64,000 nucleotides of DNA from Poecilobothrus nobilitatus (Eukaryota; Arthropoda; Insecta; Diptera; Dolichopodidae): contig OX352773.1 in NCBI GenBank assembly GCA_947095535.1, positions 31,641,398 to 31,705,397 on the forward strand, written 5' to 3'. Positions within the stretch are counted from its first letter, which is position 1; each line of letters begins with the position of its first letter. The translations under genes were made by a program, and so were the position numbers. This document shows, piece after piece, positions 12,030 through 23,204 of the stretch. The notes under the pieces were generated by a model. That model saw only the letters and a list, made by a program, of their open reading frames with translations. It searched no databases and was not told the DNA's origin.

Positions 12030-12305
12030 GGGAGCTTCGGTAGCCTAGTAGGTAGGCGTGTGGCGTATTAACCGAAGGAGTGTGGGTTCGATCCCTGCAC
12101 AGGTCGTAAGTTTTTTTCTTTACATACCCCCCTTACGACATAATATAATGTAAAATATATAGTATATAATATAAACAAAATAAATAATATTAGTATATAA
12201 TTTAATAATAGTATAAAAACCTATAATGGCTTTAGTAGCCGATGGTTCAATAATATTGCACTACATTAATGTATGTAATATTAATATAAATAAATAAATA
12301 AATAA
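12030..12305 (+). mobile_element. tRNA-derived SINE-A, copy 1
   Basis: The head carries an A-box-like TAGCCTAGTAGGTAGG and a B box GGTTCGATCCC (12085-12095), the internal promoter of RNA polymerase III. An AGGTCGTAAG arm follows, with its pairing arm (here one base short, CTTACGACAT) about 20 bases later. The AT-rich body then runs to a conserved 3' domain (CCTATAATGG, TAGCCGATGG) and an (AAAT)n tail. ATAATTTATTATTT flanks both ends (12016-12029 and 12306-12319), a 14-bp target-site duplication. SINE-A3 at 35588 and SINE-A2 next door are close relatives. Confidence 0.92.
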
Positions 12306-12319
12306 ATAATTTATTATTT

Positions 12320-12629
12320 TGGGGCTTCGGTAGCCTAGTGGGTAGGCGTGTGGCGCATTAACCGAAGGAGTGTGGGTTCGATCCCTGCACAGGTCGTAAG
12401 TTTTTTTCTTTACATACCCCCCTTACGACCTAATATAATGTAAATATATAGTATATAATATAAACAAAATAAATAATATTAGTATATAATTTAATAATAG
12501 TATAAAAACCTATAATGGCCTTGGTAGCCGATGCAATAATATTGCATTACATTTATGTATGTAATATTAAAAAAAAAAAAAAAAATAAGAAAAAAAAAAA
12601 AATGTATTTTTTAATAAATAAATACATAA
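12320..12629 (+). mobile_element. tRNA-derived SINE-A, copy 2 (adjacent to copy 1)
   Basis: This copy has the same architecture and is nearly identical to copy 1, with an intact 10-bp hairpin: AGGTCGTAAG at 12391-12400 pairs with CTTACGACCT at 12422-12431. The tail is a long A-rich stretch (12570-12600) followed by AAATAAATACATAAAT. ATAATTTATTA recurs at 12630-12640, so the same flanking word brackets and separates the two SINEs. Either the second SINE landed at the same site, or the unit was duplicated by recombination between target-site duplications. Confidence 0.92.
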
Positions 12630-12640
12630 ATAATTTATTA

Positions 12641-12948
12641 GGGAGGGCGGGCGTCAATTAATTAAATTAATTATTTAAATTAAATTAAAGAAATTATATT
12701 ATATAAAAAAACAAAATTATGTTATTCAGATACAGCTTTTTATAACCTTTTCTTCCAATCCGTGTTTATTATAGATTAACGTAAAACAATTTTTGCTCTA
12801 TAAAAATTCAGTTGTAAAAAATTCTGTGAACAAAATAAAAATGTAATGAACCCATTTGTTCAAATTAATAAATTTATTTAATTTTTTAAGGATTTTTGGT
12901 TTTTTTGTTTTATAATGGGAAGTATCTAAGTGAAGTATCTACGACATA
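12641..12948. other. AT-rich non-coding stretch
   Basis: A short GC patch (GGGAGGGCGGGCG) at 12641 is followed by AT-rich sequence. No gene or recognised element was seen. Confidence 0.5.
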
Positions 12949-14821
12949 TTAGTTGTTTGTTAGTTGTTATACCCTACACCTAAAGTATAGGGTATATTAA
13001 CTTTGGTATGGTGTTTGAAACCACCAAAAGGAATCGAGTTAGGTATAGACATGTATATATATTCTGAATCAGGATCACCGCCGGAGTCGATTTAGCGATG
13101 TCCGTCCGTCCGTCCGTACGCACGATAACTCAAAAAATAATGATGCTATCTTGATGAAATTTATATAGTAAGTTACTAATTACGAAAGAAAGGCTAAGTT
13201 CGAATCTGGACAAAATCCGTTCATGGGTTCGGATTCTGGAAGCTTCCGAATGATTCCGGAGCAAACGAGATTATCTCCAAAAGCAACAAAGATAGAACCT
13301 TCAAATTTTGTACAATGATGTTTCTTCCCGTTCGATTTATGTCTCTGAAATTTAAGAGGATTTGGTCCATGGGTTTGGGTTTTGGAAGCTTCCGAACGAG
13401 CACCAGAGCAAATGAGATTATCTCCAAAACCAACAAAGATAGAACCTTTAAATTTTGTACAATGATGTTCCTTCCCGTTCGATTTATGTCTCTGTAATTT
13501 AAGAGGATTTGGTCCATGAGTTTGGATTTGAAAGCTTCCGAACGAGCCCCAGAGCAAATGAGATTATCTCCAAAACCAATAAAGATATAACCTTTACTTT
13601 TGGCAGAATAGTGTTCTTTCATGTATGATTTAGGCCTCTGAAATTTAAGAGGATTAGGTCCATGGGTTTGGATTTGGAAGCTTCCGAACGAGCACCAGAG
13701 CAAATGAGATTATCTCCAAAACCAACAAAGATATAACCTTTAAATTTGGCAGGGTGGTGTTCTTTCATGTTTTATTTAAGTCTCTGAAATGTGAGAAGAT
13801 TTGGTCCATGGGTTCGGGTTTTGGAAGCTTCCGAACGAGCCCCAGAGCAAATGAGATTATATCCAATACGAACAAAGGTAGAACCTTTGAATTTGGTACA
13901 ATGGTGTTCTTTCGTGTTTGATTTATGTCTCTGAAATTTAAGAGGATTTGGTCCATGGGTTTGGTTTTGGAAGCTTCCGAACGAGCCCCAGAGCAAATGA
14001 GATTATCTCCAAAACCAATAAAGATATAACCTTTACTTTTGGCAGAATGGTGTTCTTTCATGTATGATTTAGGCCTCTGAAATTTGAGAGGATTTGGTCC
14101 TTGGGTTCGGATTTTGAAAGCTTCCGAACGAGCCTCAGAGCAAATGATATTATCTCCAAATGCAACAAAGATATAACCCTTAAATTAGGCAGAATGGTGT
14201 TCCCTCATGTTTGATTTATGTTTCTGAAATTTGTGAGGATTTGGTCCATGGGTTCAAATCTTGGAAGCTTCCGGACGAGCCCCAGAGCAAACGAGTATAT
14301 CTCCACAACCAACAAAGATAGAACTTTTATTTTTAGTACAAAGGTGTTCTGTTATGTTTCCTTTTCTGTAAAATTGGAAACTGACATTTGAAAGAATTTG
14401 AACCATGGGTTCGTATTTTGGAAACTTCCGGACGAGCACAAGAGCAACGAGCATATCTCCAAAACCAACAAAAGTAGAACCTTTAAATTTAATAGAATGG
14501 TGTTCTGGCAAGTTTTCTTTATGTTCCTGAGATGGATTCGATGAATTGGAGTGGCAATTCGGGTAGCTGACACAAACCTCCCAAGGACTACCAATCTTCG
14601 AAAATAATTAAGATAGAAACTTAAAATTTTATACAAGGGTGTCAAGCATATCCCAAGCGGATGCCTCTTTTACGTTCTTGAAATTCGAGTTGAATAAGAC
14701 AGAAAAGGGAAGAAGTTCAAGCAGCTGCCAAAAACACTTATGGATTTTTAATTTAATTCGAATTATTCAGGTGTAGGGTATTAATAAGTCGGTTGCATCG
14801 ACTTACTGTTACATTTACTTG
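12949..14821 (+). mobile_element. Helentron/DINE-1-like non-autonomous element with central tandem array
   Basis: Subterminal inverted repeats of 13 bp (ATACCCTACACCT at 12969-12981; AGGTGTAGGGTAT at 14769-14781) bracket a body. Its left block contains CGATTTAGCGATGTCCGTCC (13087 on), a phrase common in fly genomic elements. A central array of ~146-bp repeats follows. After the right inverted repeat come a perfect 7-bp stem-loop (TAAGTCG/CGACTTA, 14785-14805) and an end near TTACTTG|TTTT. Subterminal inverted repeats, internal ~150-bp tandem repeats, a 3' stem-loop and insertion in T-rich sequence are the known hallmarks of DINE-1/Helentron-derived elements. There is no transposase coding. 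The left boundary is approximate. A second copy lies at 59137-60262 in the opposite orientation. Confidence 0.75.
13190..14645 (+). repeat. 146-bp tandem array inside the Helentron-like element
   Basis: The landmark AGCTTCCGA starts at 13241, 13387, 13533, 13679, 13826, 13972, 14119 and 14266, and in variant form (AACTTCCGG) at 14423. The steps are 146, 146, 146, 147, 146, 147, 147 and 157 bases. Each unit also carries AACCTTTAAATTTGG..CA, GTGTTCTTTC and GGATTTGGTCCATGGG. The final unit (14524-14640) differs from the rest and resembles the monomers of the array at 59250. The open frames that run through the array change frame from unit to unit and do not look selected. Confidence 0.92.
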
Positions 14822-17800
14822 TTTTAATTTTAAGCTAATCTGTTGTATTGAGCTATTTACATTTTGATTAGATTTCTCTCAGTAATATTTAAATATTATT
14901 ACTAATAATAACCTTTGTGATATTTAAGGGACTCTATTTATAAATGACATGACATCAAAAAGACTGAAATTGTTTTATTTATTTAAACAATTAATTTTTT
15001 TTTTTATTTATTAATTCAAAAAAGTTTAATTTTTTAATGAAACAAATTAGAATTTGTACAATCAGAAACTGTTTATTTAAAAATTCTCGTTTAATATTTT
15101 CTCTACAGATCGCCTAGTATATTTAAGAAATAATTGAAGATGAAATGAATTTTATGCAAAATTTTTTATTTCAATATTAAATTTAATTCAATTCCTGTAT
15201 ATAAATATACACAAGTTTAGCAATAACTATAAAATTATATGTTAAAGATTTTCCAATTTTTTTTTACATTTGTTTTTGACCTCCTTATTTTAAAAAGGTT
15301 ATATACAGTAATATATAAAATTTTTAGTAAAAAATAATCATATCCTGGTTATTTAGAACATATTTTTTCACTTTTATTTTCTTTTTTAGTTTTTGTTCAT
15401 TTTTCATAAAAACGATTACGTAAAAAGTTTCTCTAGTTTTTTTTTTACTTTGGATTTAAATAAGATAATTTCAGTGATTCAAATACATACATATATAATT
15501 TTTTTTTTCTTAAAATTCTAAAATACAATTGATAGGTGGACATGTCTGACAAAAGAGGTTGCCTTGAAATACTTAAACATAGATTTAAAGCATTTTTTTG
15601 TTAGAGTTGAGCTTTTTATGATAATAGAAGAACACAAATAAGTGGTTGATACCTATAACAGTAAGATAATATAACATTCATTATTTTATGAAGCTATCAG
15701 GTTCTAGGTTATAAAATCAGAATGCCAAGATCATAATAAAGTCAAAAATTTATTGAAGAAATTTTTAATTAAGATTAGTTTAATCCAGTTTCATCCAAAA
15801 TATTTTTATAGAAGGTAGGAGAAAATATTATTAGTTCCTACAATTTTTCCATTAACAATTGCTTTTTACTTTACGAACGTAACGCAACAGTAGTAATGCA
15901 GTTTTTGAAAAAAAGAAGCCTTGAATAAAATATGTGTATACGTATATGCCATTTCTGTATTTTGTTTATAACTTTTTCGAAATAAAAACTATAAATCCTT
16001 TACTGAACTAATTTATTTTTGAAGAATTTTCCTTTTTTTGTCATCATACAAAATGTCTTTAGTTGGTATAGTATTGAATGTCCTTTTTTATATGACGAAT
16101 ATAGCAAAAAAAAAAAGCAATTTTTTTCAACATTTGTTTCAGTCAAAAACAATAGAAGGAGTTATCATTTTTGTTTTTGTTTTTTGGGGGTCTTTTTTTA
16201 CATGTCCACTCACTTTTTATTGTTTTTCCTTATACATACTTCTACTCCTTTTTTACCACTGAAAGTTTTGTAGTTAAATTTGTTTTTTTGTTGTTTTTTG
16301 TGCCATTTCAGTATTATTTGTTTTTTTTATAAAACTTTATCATAAAATTTAAGTGTGTCTTGATTTCGAAGGATATCAGGTTAAAAGAGTAATGTGTCAT
16401 TTAATCCTGATGAACTATTTGAGCTTTTATGAATTTTTAGTTTTTAGGTTTAGGATGAAGAAGGGAGAAAAAGATTAATTTGAAATTTGACTTGAAAGTT
16501 TACCGCGAACTTAATTTATTTGATTGTGTATGTGTATATATATATTATGTTTGGCAATATAAATGTATCGGCAAATATAATATAAACAATGTGGACAGTA
16601 TTTTTGTCGGTTGTGTTTATATGGTTATTTTTTGTTATTGTTTCAATTCTGCGTATTATGTAAATGCATGGATAAAACTATTGTGATTTATTCACTATTG
16701 TGAATGGATATTTTTAAAAAGTTTTAATACAAGTATATTTATTTGATTTTTTTCTCAAGAGAATTTTCGAAATTCGTAATCAGGGCAATGGGTTATTTTT
16801 CTCAATTTTTTTTTTTTTTTTTTGTAAGAGTGTAAGTGTATTTCAATATAATATGAAAAAGTTTAAATTAATAATATTTAATTTGAAATAAGTCAGAATA
16901 GAATTATTGAAATGTATAACATATATTTAGAGAAATTTTGAATTTGGATAAATTGATTTTTATAAAATGAAAATATTGTATATAATGAAAATATATAAGT
17001 TCATTATATAATAGAACTTTTTCTCTTCAAGATTTGTTTTTAAACTTAAAATATTTACTTAGAGTTCTTCTAAATATTTGTTTAGTAACAAAAAACTAAA
17101 GATTTTTACAAAACATTTTTATATCTCCAAAAAGTATGCAATTTTTGATATTATTTTCTTGTTAATAATTAAGATCTTAAAAATTACATTTGAAAAATGG
17201 AAGCTGTACATACACGCTTTTTGGTAGGTAAAGTTTTTGATTCATTCCAATTTATATCTAATTTTTAAGGAAATTTCTAAGACAATATAATAGTAGGGTA
17301 TACACATTCGTACTTTTGTATATGAAAAAATGTAAAAAGAGTTTAGTTAGGAAATGTTTGAGTCCTTAATATAGGAAAACTAATTGTTTTTTTCTAATTT
17401 AATTTTAATTTAATTTCAATTAAATAATAAAAATTAATGGACTCATTATAATAACAATTTTCATAAATAGAATTTTAAATAATATATATAAGAATATTAT
17501 TTTTGTCTAGACGTGAAAATTTATTTATTGATTCTTTTTAACATAAATAAAAAATGAAAACACACAAAAATAAGATAATAGATAATAATTTATATTCATT
17601 GATTGTATTTTTTATATTAAATAAAATTCTTGTGCATATTTCAAAGTTCACTTTAAAAAAAAAAAAAAACACAATTTAAAAAGAAAAAATATAAAATTCA
17701 TTCAACTTATAGAAAAAAAAAAAAAATAAATAAACAATATACATATAAATTGTTTCTTTACTCATGAAAGTATAACCAGCTCCTAGACTATATTCTATAT

Positions 17801-18506
17801 TGTAAAAGTGTCATAAAAATATGTATATAATATGTGTGTAAGAATATTTGTTGTGTACAATTATAATTCGCGTGATGTTAATATTTTGTTAGTGTGATTA
17901 TGTACATATTTTGTTTTCATTTTCAAGAATTTTCAAGGATTCATTAAAATTTATCACGAAAAACAATTTTTATTTTTTTGTTTTGATTTTTCTTCTTTTA
18001 TTCTACATTCCTTTTTTATATTTTTTGCATATATACATATTGTATATATGATGAATATAACATCGCTTGTATATAATATGCATGTTTAATCTGGTATTTA
18101 ATTTAAGCATATATCAATTTAGTATATATGTTTTGGAATTTAAATGAAATTTAATATATTGCACAATTGGAAAAATTCATTAAACAGTGAGTGTTCTAAA
18201 ATTCTAATGAGTTTGAAATTTTTATTTTTTTAAATTGATTCGTAATTATTTAAAAATGCATAAGATATTTTTAGTTTTATAATTTAAATGAACGGGATAT
18301 GGAATCAATTTTCCGATCAAGGATATTCATGAAAAGTAATATGTTTCTAGTTTAGTTTAATTATTTCGTTTTTTCAATTTTGTTACACAGGACCGGTAGA
18401 AATAATACAAAAAGTCATACATAAAAGCCAAGAATATTTTTCGAATTATTAAATGTACTATGCAATGTAAAATGAACTTCGAATAACTTTTTTACGATAT
18501 TTTCAG
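14822..18506. other. AT-rich non-coding stretch
   Basis: No gene, RNA or recognisable mobile element was seen. Poly-A/T runs and short TA stretches dominate, and stop codons are frequent in all frames. If the gene at 9633 is real this is intron. Confidence 0.5.
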
Positions 18507-18835
18507 ATGGCCGGCCCTAGCTAGAACCAGACTTCTCTCACTCGATAAACTGTTCTTCAACAACCTCAGCGAGCTTTCCAAACACAAAATCAAAGAACTG
18601 ATTTTGTATCTGAACCGCTCAGGTTGCATACAATCTAAAAACGCTCATAAAACTGCAAACAATCTAAAAACACAGGTCACGTGAGTGCAGTGGTATCAAA
18701 ATGGCGCAATATAGTGCTAATTGAGACCTTCACGCAGCGTGAAGTTATCACCCTACCTACTTACCTATTTAGGATTTATCACATGAAAGATTAAGAACCA
18801 ATAAAAATATGGAAACTTGAAACTTGAAACTATGT
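18507..18835 (+). mobile_element. LINE 3' end, jockey/I-like, 5'-truncated
   Basis: The plus strand reads WPALARTRLLSLDKLFFNNL, then SELSKHKIKELILYLNRSGC and a further ~22 residues, to a TGA at about 18683. The piece begins abruptly and is far richer in G+C than its surroundings. The 3'UTR contains GTGGTATCAAAATGGCGCAA, a phrase type common near the ends of insect non-LTR retrotransposons. It finishes with the repeated tail GAAACTTGAAACTTGAAACT rather than poly-A. The L-FFNNLSE..IKELI.YLNRSG pattern recalls the C-terminal end of ORF2 proteins; that is recalled, not searched. Confidence 0.7.
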
Positions 18836-19523
18836 AATTATAATTTTAGCATTTAAGGTCAAATCTATCCATTCAGCCACAAGAGAAAAAGTATTTGATC
18901 TAATAAATATCAAATATTTTTTCCTTTTAAAATTTTTGGTTTGCTTTAAAATTTTTTTTAATATTTTAAACTGCTGCAGTTGCCATATTTAATAAAAAAT
19001 ATTTTTTTTTAACCGTTATGATTTCATAATTTAGCAAAAAAAATTTCAAAAACTTTCATAACAACTTCATTTTTAATGAGAATTCGAATACCTAAACTTA
19101 AGAACTTACCCTTTATTTCATTAAAAAATACGTTCGTATGTAAAAATAGGCGAGCCCGATTAAAATTAAATTAAAAACTTGACTAAATTAAATTCATAAA
19201 AACTGGATTTTTATTTTTTTTCATTTCATAAAAACTGAATTTTAGAACATTAAATTTTAATGAATGTAAAAATTCATTTTTAATAAAATTGAACATAAAC
19301 ACCCACCTATATATACATACATACAATACAACATACTGGTTTATTAAACTTTTAGTTCACGAAAGGATAATAAACTCTAGAAACGAAAAAAAAAAACCAC
19401 TTAACGCATAAAAAAAAAAATTCAAAACCACCATTGAATGGATTCCATCAGATTCAGATATTATGACGCTCATATATACATTTAAACAATTTGTTAAAAA
19501 TTTGTTTTTTTTTTTTTTAATTG
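18836..19523. other. AT-rich non-coding stretch
   Basis: Nothing recognisable. Confidence 0.5.
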
Positions 19524-20015
19524 TTAACTCTTGAATGCGTGAAGTAAAATTAAGATTCCTGAAAATGTTTTGATTATAATTGAAACAACAATCAAAAAAA
19601 TGATAACTATTATCATTGTTGTTGTATACATAATAATAAACATTACAAATACATATATTTTATGCAGTTTACACATAATTTTATAATAAGATATGATGTC
19701 CTTTTTTATTCGCAAGTGTTTTTTTTTTGTTGTGTTTTTAAAGTAACGGGTATTTGGAATTTTTATTAAAAATGTAAATTCTAAAATAATAATTTTGATT
19801 ATTATTTTTATTATTTTTGTAGGAAAGTTAACAATTTCTTTATGTAGTAATTGTACTAGAGTAGAAAATATGATAGTTATGGTATAGTAGACAATAGAGG
19901 TAAACAAGAAAAAAAAAAAAAAAAAAGAAATTATAATAGAGAATAATAATGGAATGCATTCATTAAAGTAACAATTGAATGAGATAAATAGAAATATAAA
20001 TAATAGTAAAACCAA
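19524..20015 (-). other. Long hydrophobic open frame, probably not a gene
   Basis: A frame of 163 codons is open on the minus strand, unusually long for sequence this AT-rich. The protein would be almost entirely I, F, L, Y, T and K (for example CKLHKIYVFVMFIIMYTTTM), with a run of phenylalanines from a poly-A/T stretch. It begins with TTG rather than ATG, and an in-frame ATG appears only well inside. No family was recognised, no splice sites flank it and base composition does not differ from its surroundings. It is most likely a chance frame; a small multi-pass membrane protein cannot be excluded. Confidence 0.15.
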
Positions 20016-20533
20016 GCGGGGAAAAAAATTACAGGATGTTTTTTGTTTTAATGTTTTTTTTAACTATATTTTTCGTTATTATTTCTTTAGTTCTTGTTAT
20101 AAAGGTATAAAAGAAAAAAAAGCCGAAAAAGCATAAAATAAAATTATGTTAAATGGGGAAAAATGCATTTATTCCTTTATACAAAAAAAAAAATTTAATT
20201 CTATAGGTATAAATGGTAGGTACTCTAGACAGTTTTGTAATAATTTGAAGAATATGATGCAGTATTTTTGTGAATTATGCACATATTAAAGATGATTTGA
20301 ATGAAAATATTGATGATTAAAAAAGAAAATATTCTTGTGGTATTATAATGATTGTGTATATTGATTTTGGTACAATTGAAAACTAATGCACATTTTATTG
20401 CTCTCTCTCTGTTTTCAGCTAATTCTTATTTAGGGTTAAATTGTTTTTCAGGAAAGATATTTTTACTTTGAATTATTTCCCTTTCTTAAATTTTATTGCA
20501 TATATTTTCAATATTTTCATTTTTAATATTTTT

Positions 20534-21067
20534 AGGGTGTCCCCTGTTAACTTTCACATAGAGCAGAAGATGATGGGGAACATCATAACGAACAAAAAAT
20601 TGTTTGGGATAAGAGGGTCTATTCTGGACCGTTTCCGGGATATGAGGGGTTAAAGTTGTTTTAGCGATTTTTTGTAAAAAAATCTATAACTTTTGAACGG
20701 TTTGCCATAGAGAGATAAAACATGCATTTTGGAGTGTAAGTTGTCAGCTTTAATTTTTGTGTATTAATGATCGCCATATACCCAACAGTTACAAAGTTAC
20801 GAAGGGTGAAAATAATTTAAAATTATGTTTCAAACTTAATTTTCTTTTGAAACACCCTGTATTTGGGGCACTTTTTATAGTATATTTCGAAACAAATTTT
20901 TAAGCCCGGTAATTAGTATCTAATAACTTTTTCTCTATCTCTAATCGTTTTTGAGATATGAAGAATATAAAAGTTTTTTATCTCTCTATATATAGCAAGC
21001 CATTCAAAAGTTATGTTATGCTCTCCAATACCACCTGCTCTATTTGAAAGTTAACGCTTGACACCCT
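20534..21067. mobile_element. Fold-back MITE with 32-bp terminal inverted repeats
   Basis: The left end AGGGTGTCCCCTGTTAACTT plus 12 bases (20534-20565) matches the reverse complement of the right end (21036-21067) at 27 of 32 positions. A second pair of inverted segments lies inside: ACTTTTGAACGG..GCCATAGAGAGATAAAA near 20688-20722 and its counterpart at 20974-21017. The element is therefore largely one long palindrome. It has no coding frame. CACCCTGTA ends are frequent in insect Tc1/mariner-related MITEs, but the target-site duplication is unclear here, so the superfamily is inference. A (TA)n microsatellite follows at 21069-21092, possibly grown from a TA target site. Confidence 0.75.
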
Positions 21068-21068
21068 G

Positions 21069-21092
21069 TATATATATATATATATATATATG
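21069..21092. repeat. (TA)n microsatellite
   Basis: About ten TA units directly abut the right end of the MITE at 20534-21067. Confidence 0.9.
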
Positions 21093-22049
21093 TACCATAA
21101 AATATAATTTACATTTTTTGTTAAACACTTCTTTTAACATAATTTTTGTTTTTTTACTTGGTAATTGTTCAACTGTTAGTCTGATAAGTCTGTCTCTTTC
21201 TGACACCTACACAAATTGAAGGAAAAGGGAGGGATTAAAAAGAAAATTGGGGGTAATTAAAATGGGATAATTGAAATATATTCTTATTATTATTAGAATA
21301 AATTTATTCCATTCAATTTATTAAGTGAGACACATATTGTATAGAAATGTTTAAACTACAATCTATGTCTGTTTCGTATATTTAATATTTAATATTTGGG
21401 ATTTTCTTTTTTATATTTGAATATTTATTTGTTTGTTAACATTTTAATATTTGATTATCTGTGAGTTATAAGTTAGAATTAAAATTGTTAGCTTATATTT
21501 GATATTTTTCTATTATTAATATAATATAAAATAATGATTTTTAATTGTTTTCCATTAATTTGAGCACAATAGGAAATGGATTTTTTTTTTATTTCTGGGT
21601 TGGCTCTTGTTTGATTAACAGTTGGCTATTAAAACTGTTGAGGCGTATTTATCTCTTAATTTATTAATATTAGTGTCTTGAATTAGTTTAAAAGGAATAA
21701 GAGGTCAAAAATTAAAATTTAAATAATTTTAGGTAATTATTACCCTGGAAAACAGTGGTAATTTTTTAAAAATTAAAGCTCAAAATATTTAACGTCTTAT
21801 ATATTAATTATATAATTGGGGTTTCCCAAAAATTAAAGAAAATATCTCTTCAATTCCTCGTATTTTTCTTTACAGAACAAATAGAAAGAAAAACTACAAA
21901 TTTTGAAGCAAAAGTAGCCACAACACATTTCCAAAATGTTTTCTATTGTATCGTTGAAAATGTGCGCCTTAAGAATGTTTAGGATTTATATTTTGCCTTA
22001 TTAAATTTCATTTCAAATTTGTTATAGTGACTACCTTCGATTATTGCAT
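21093..22049. other. AT-rich non-coding stretch
   Basis: No gene was seen. GTCTGTCTCTTTCTGACACC at 21188-21207 is faintly like the phrase near 3105, possibly another trace of repeat family X. Confidence 0.4.
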
Positions 22050-22345
22050 CATACAAAAAAGGTGTTATCTGGTACTGTATGTTATGCTACTGTAGATGAC
22101 TATCGACACTGATAGTAAAGTAGTAATAATAATAGGCGGATTAATTTTTTCCTTACACTTTCATTCTCCAATTCAATATCCCTTCTACACCCTAGCCAAT
22201 AAATTGCGTTAGGAGTTTCATTCCATTATATTGGCTAAATGGTAAGGTGGTCTTAGTCAGTAAGAATCTGACACTATACCAAGGTGGTATTCTTGATTTT
22301 TTTTGGGATATTCCTATCTCCCTTAGGAGAAAAAGAAAATTCTGT
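22050..22345 (-). repeat. Unclassified dispersed repeat (family X), inverted copy
   Basis: The reverse complement runs CTAAGGGAGATAGGAATATC, then CACCTTGGTA, TCAG..TTCTTACT.ACTAAG..CACCTTAC, GGCTAGGGTGTAGAAGGGAT and CCGCCTATTATTATTACTAC. It aligns block by block with the plus-strand copy at 23205 (CTAAGGGAGGTGGAAATCTT, CCCTTGGTAG, TTCTTACTAACTAAACTCAC, CCCCCTATTATTATTACTAT). The two copies sit ~860 bp apart in inverted orientation. No ORF was found. Confidence 0.6.
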
Positions 22346-23204
22346 TGGTTAATACTAAATTCTTATTTCAATTCTTGTTAAGATTAAACTATTAAAAAAG
22401 TAAATCTGATCGTAATTTTGAACTAAATTTTTAACTCTCATAAAATGTTTTATTTTCATTTTTGCCCTTTTAAATTATGAATAGGAAAAATCTTTGTTTG
22501 TCTATTATTTAAAAAAAAAAAACAAAAATCATTTTTTTTTTATATAATTGATTAAATGTTCAATTAAGAGAAAATAATCGATGCACAATATAATATTTTT
22601 ACACTACATATTAATAAATTGATTTGATGTTCAATAAACTTAACACTTTTCCTGTCATTTAAGACACAAACCAACAAACAAAAAAATAAAAACAATAGAG
22701 AGCGCATATTTTTCTAATATAAAAATATAATTTACATAATAATATTATTATTATATAAATTTATTATGTATATATATATATATTTATTAGTTATGCTTGA
22801 TTTATCTTCACATTTAAATATATAATAAATTTTCTATACAAAAATTATCAATTTTTTTTTTTGTGTGAAAACAAAAATGAAAAAAAGTTAAAAAATGTGG
22901 AAATTAGTAATAAAAAAGTCATTTCCGCATAAATATATATTATAGTATTTTTTTTTGTTATTTTTTTTTTTTTTGGTTATGGTATAATATGGTTGTGGTG
23001 TTTATATTAAATTGAAGTATAAGCACGTGAAACTTTTCATAATAAAAAAAAAAATAAGAAATAAAACAAGTTCTAATATATTTTATCATTTGTTGTTTTA
23101 TATTTTTTTTCTTCACTTTCGTAAACTTTAAGATAAAAAATTTTGAAAAAAAAAGGACATGTAATAATATTTTAGTCCAGGAAAGTTTAAATATACTTTT
23201 TTTT
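22346..23204. other. AT-rich spacer between inverted family-X copies
   Basis: No gene was seen. There are several poly-T runs (22535, 22853, 22965) and a short ATT-rich stretch at 22740-22775. Confidence 0.5.

Noticed and set aside
12030..12115. Possible genuine tRNA gene
   Set aside because: The A and B boxes are present, but no full cloverleaf or acceptor pairing could be drawn, and the same head recurs with a shared body and tail, as in a SINE.
13180..14645. Long open frames through the tandem array on both strands (up to 160 codons)
   Set aside because: They follow from repeat units lacking stops, change frame because 146 is not a multiple of three, and show no protein family features.
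18766..18780. Minus-strand ratchet-like TAG/GTAAGT at 18766
   Set aside because: It lies in the 3'UTR of a LINE, has a poor pyrimidine tract and is on the opposite strand from the presumed gene.
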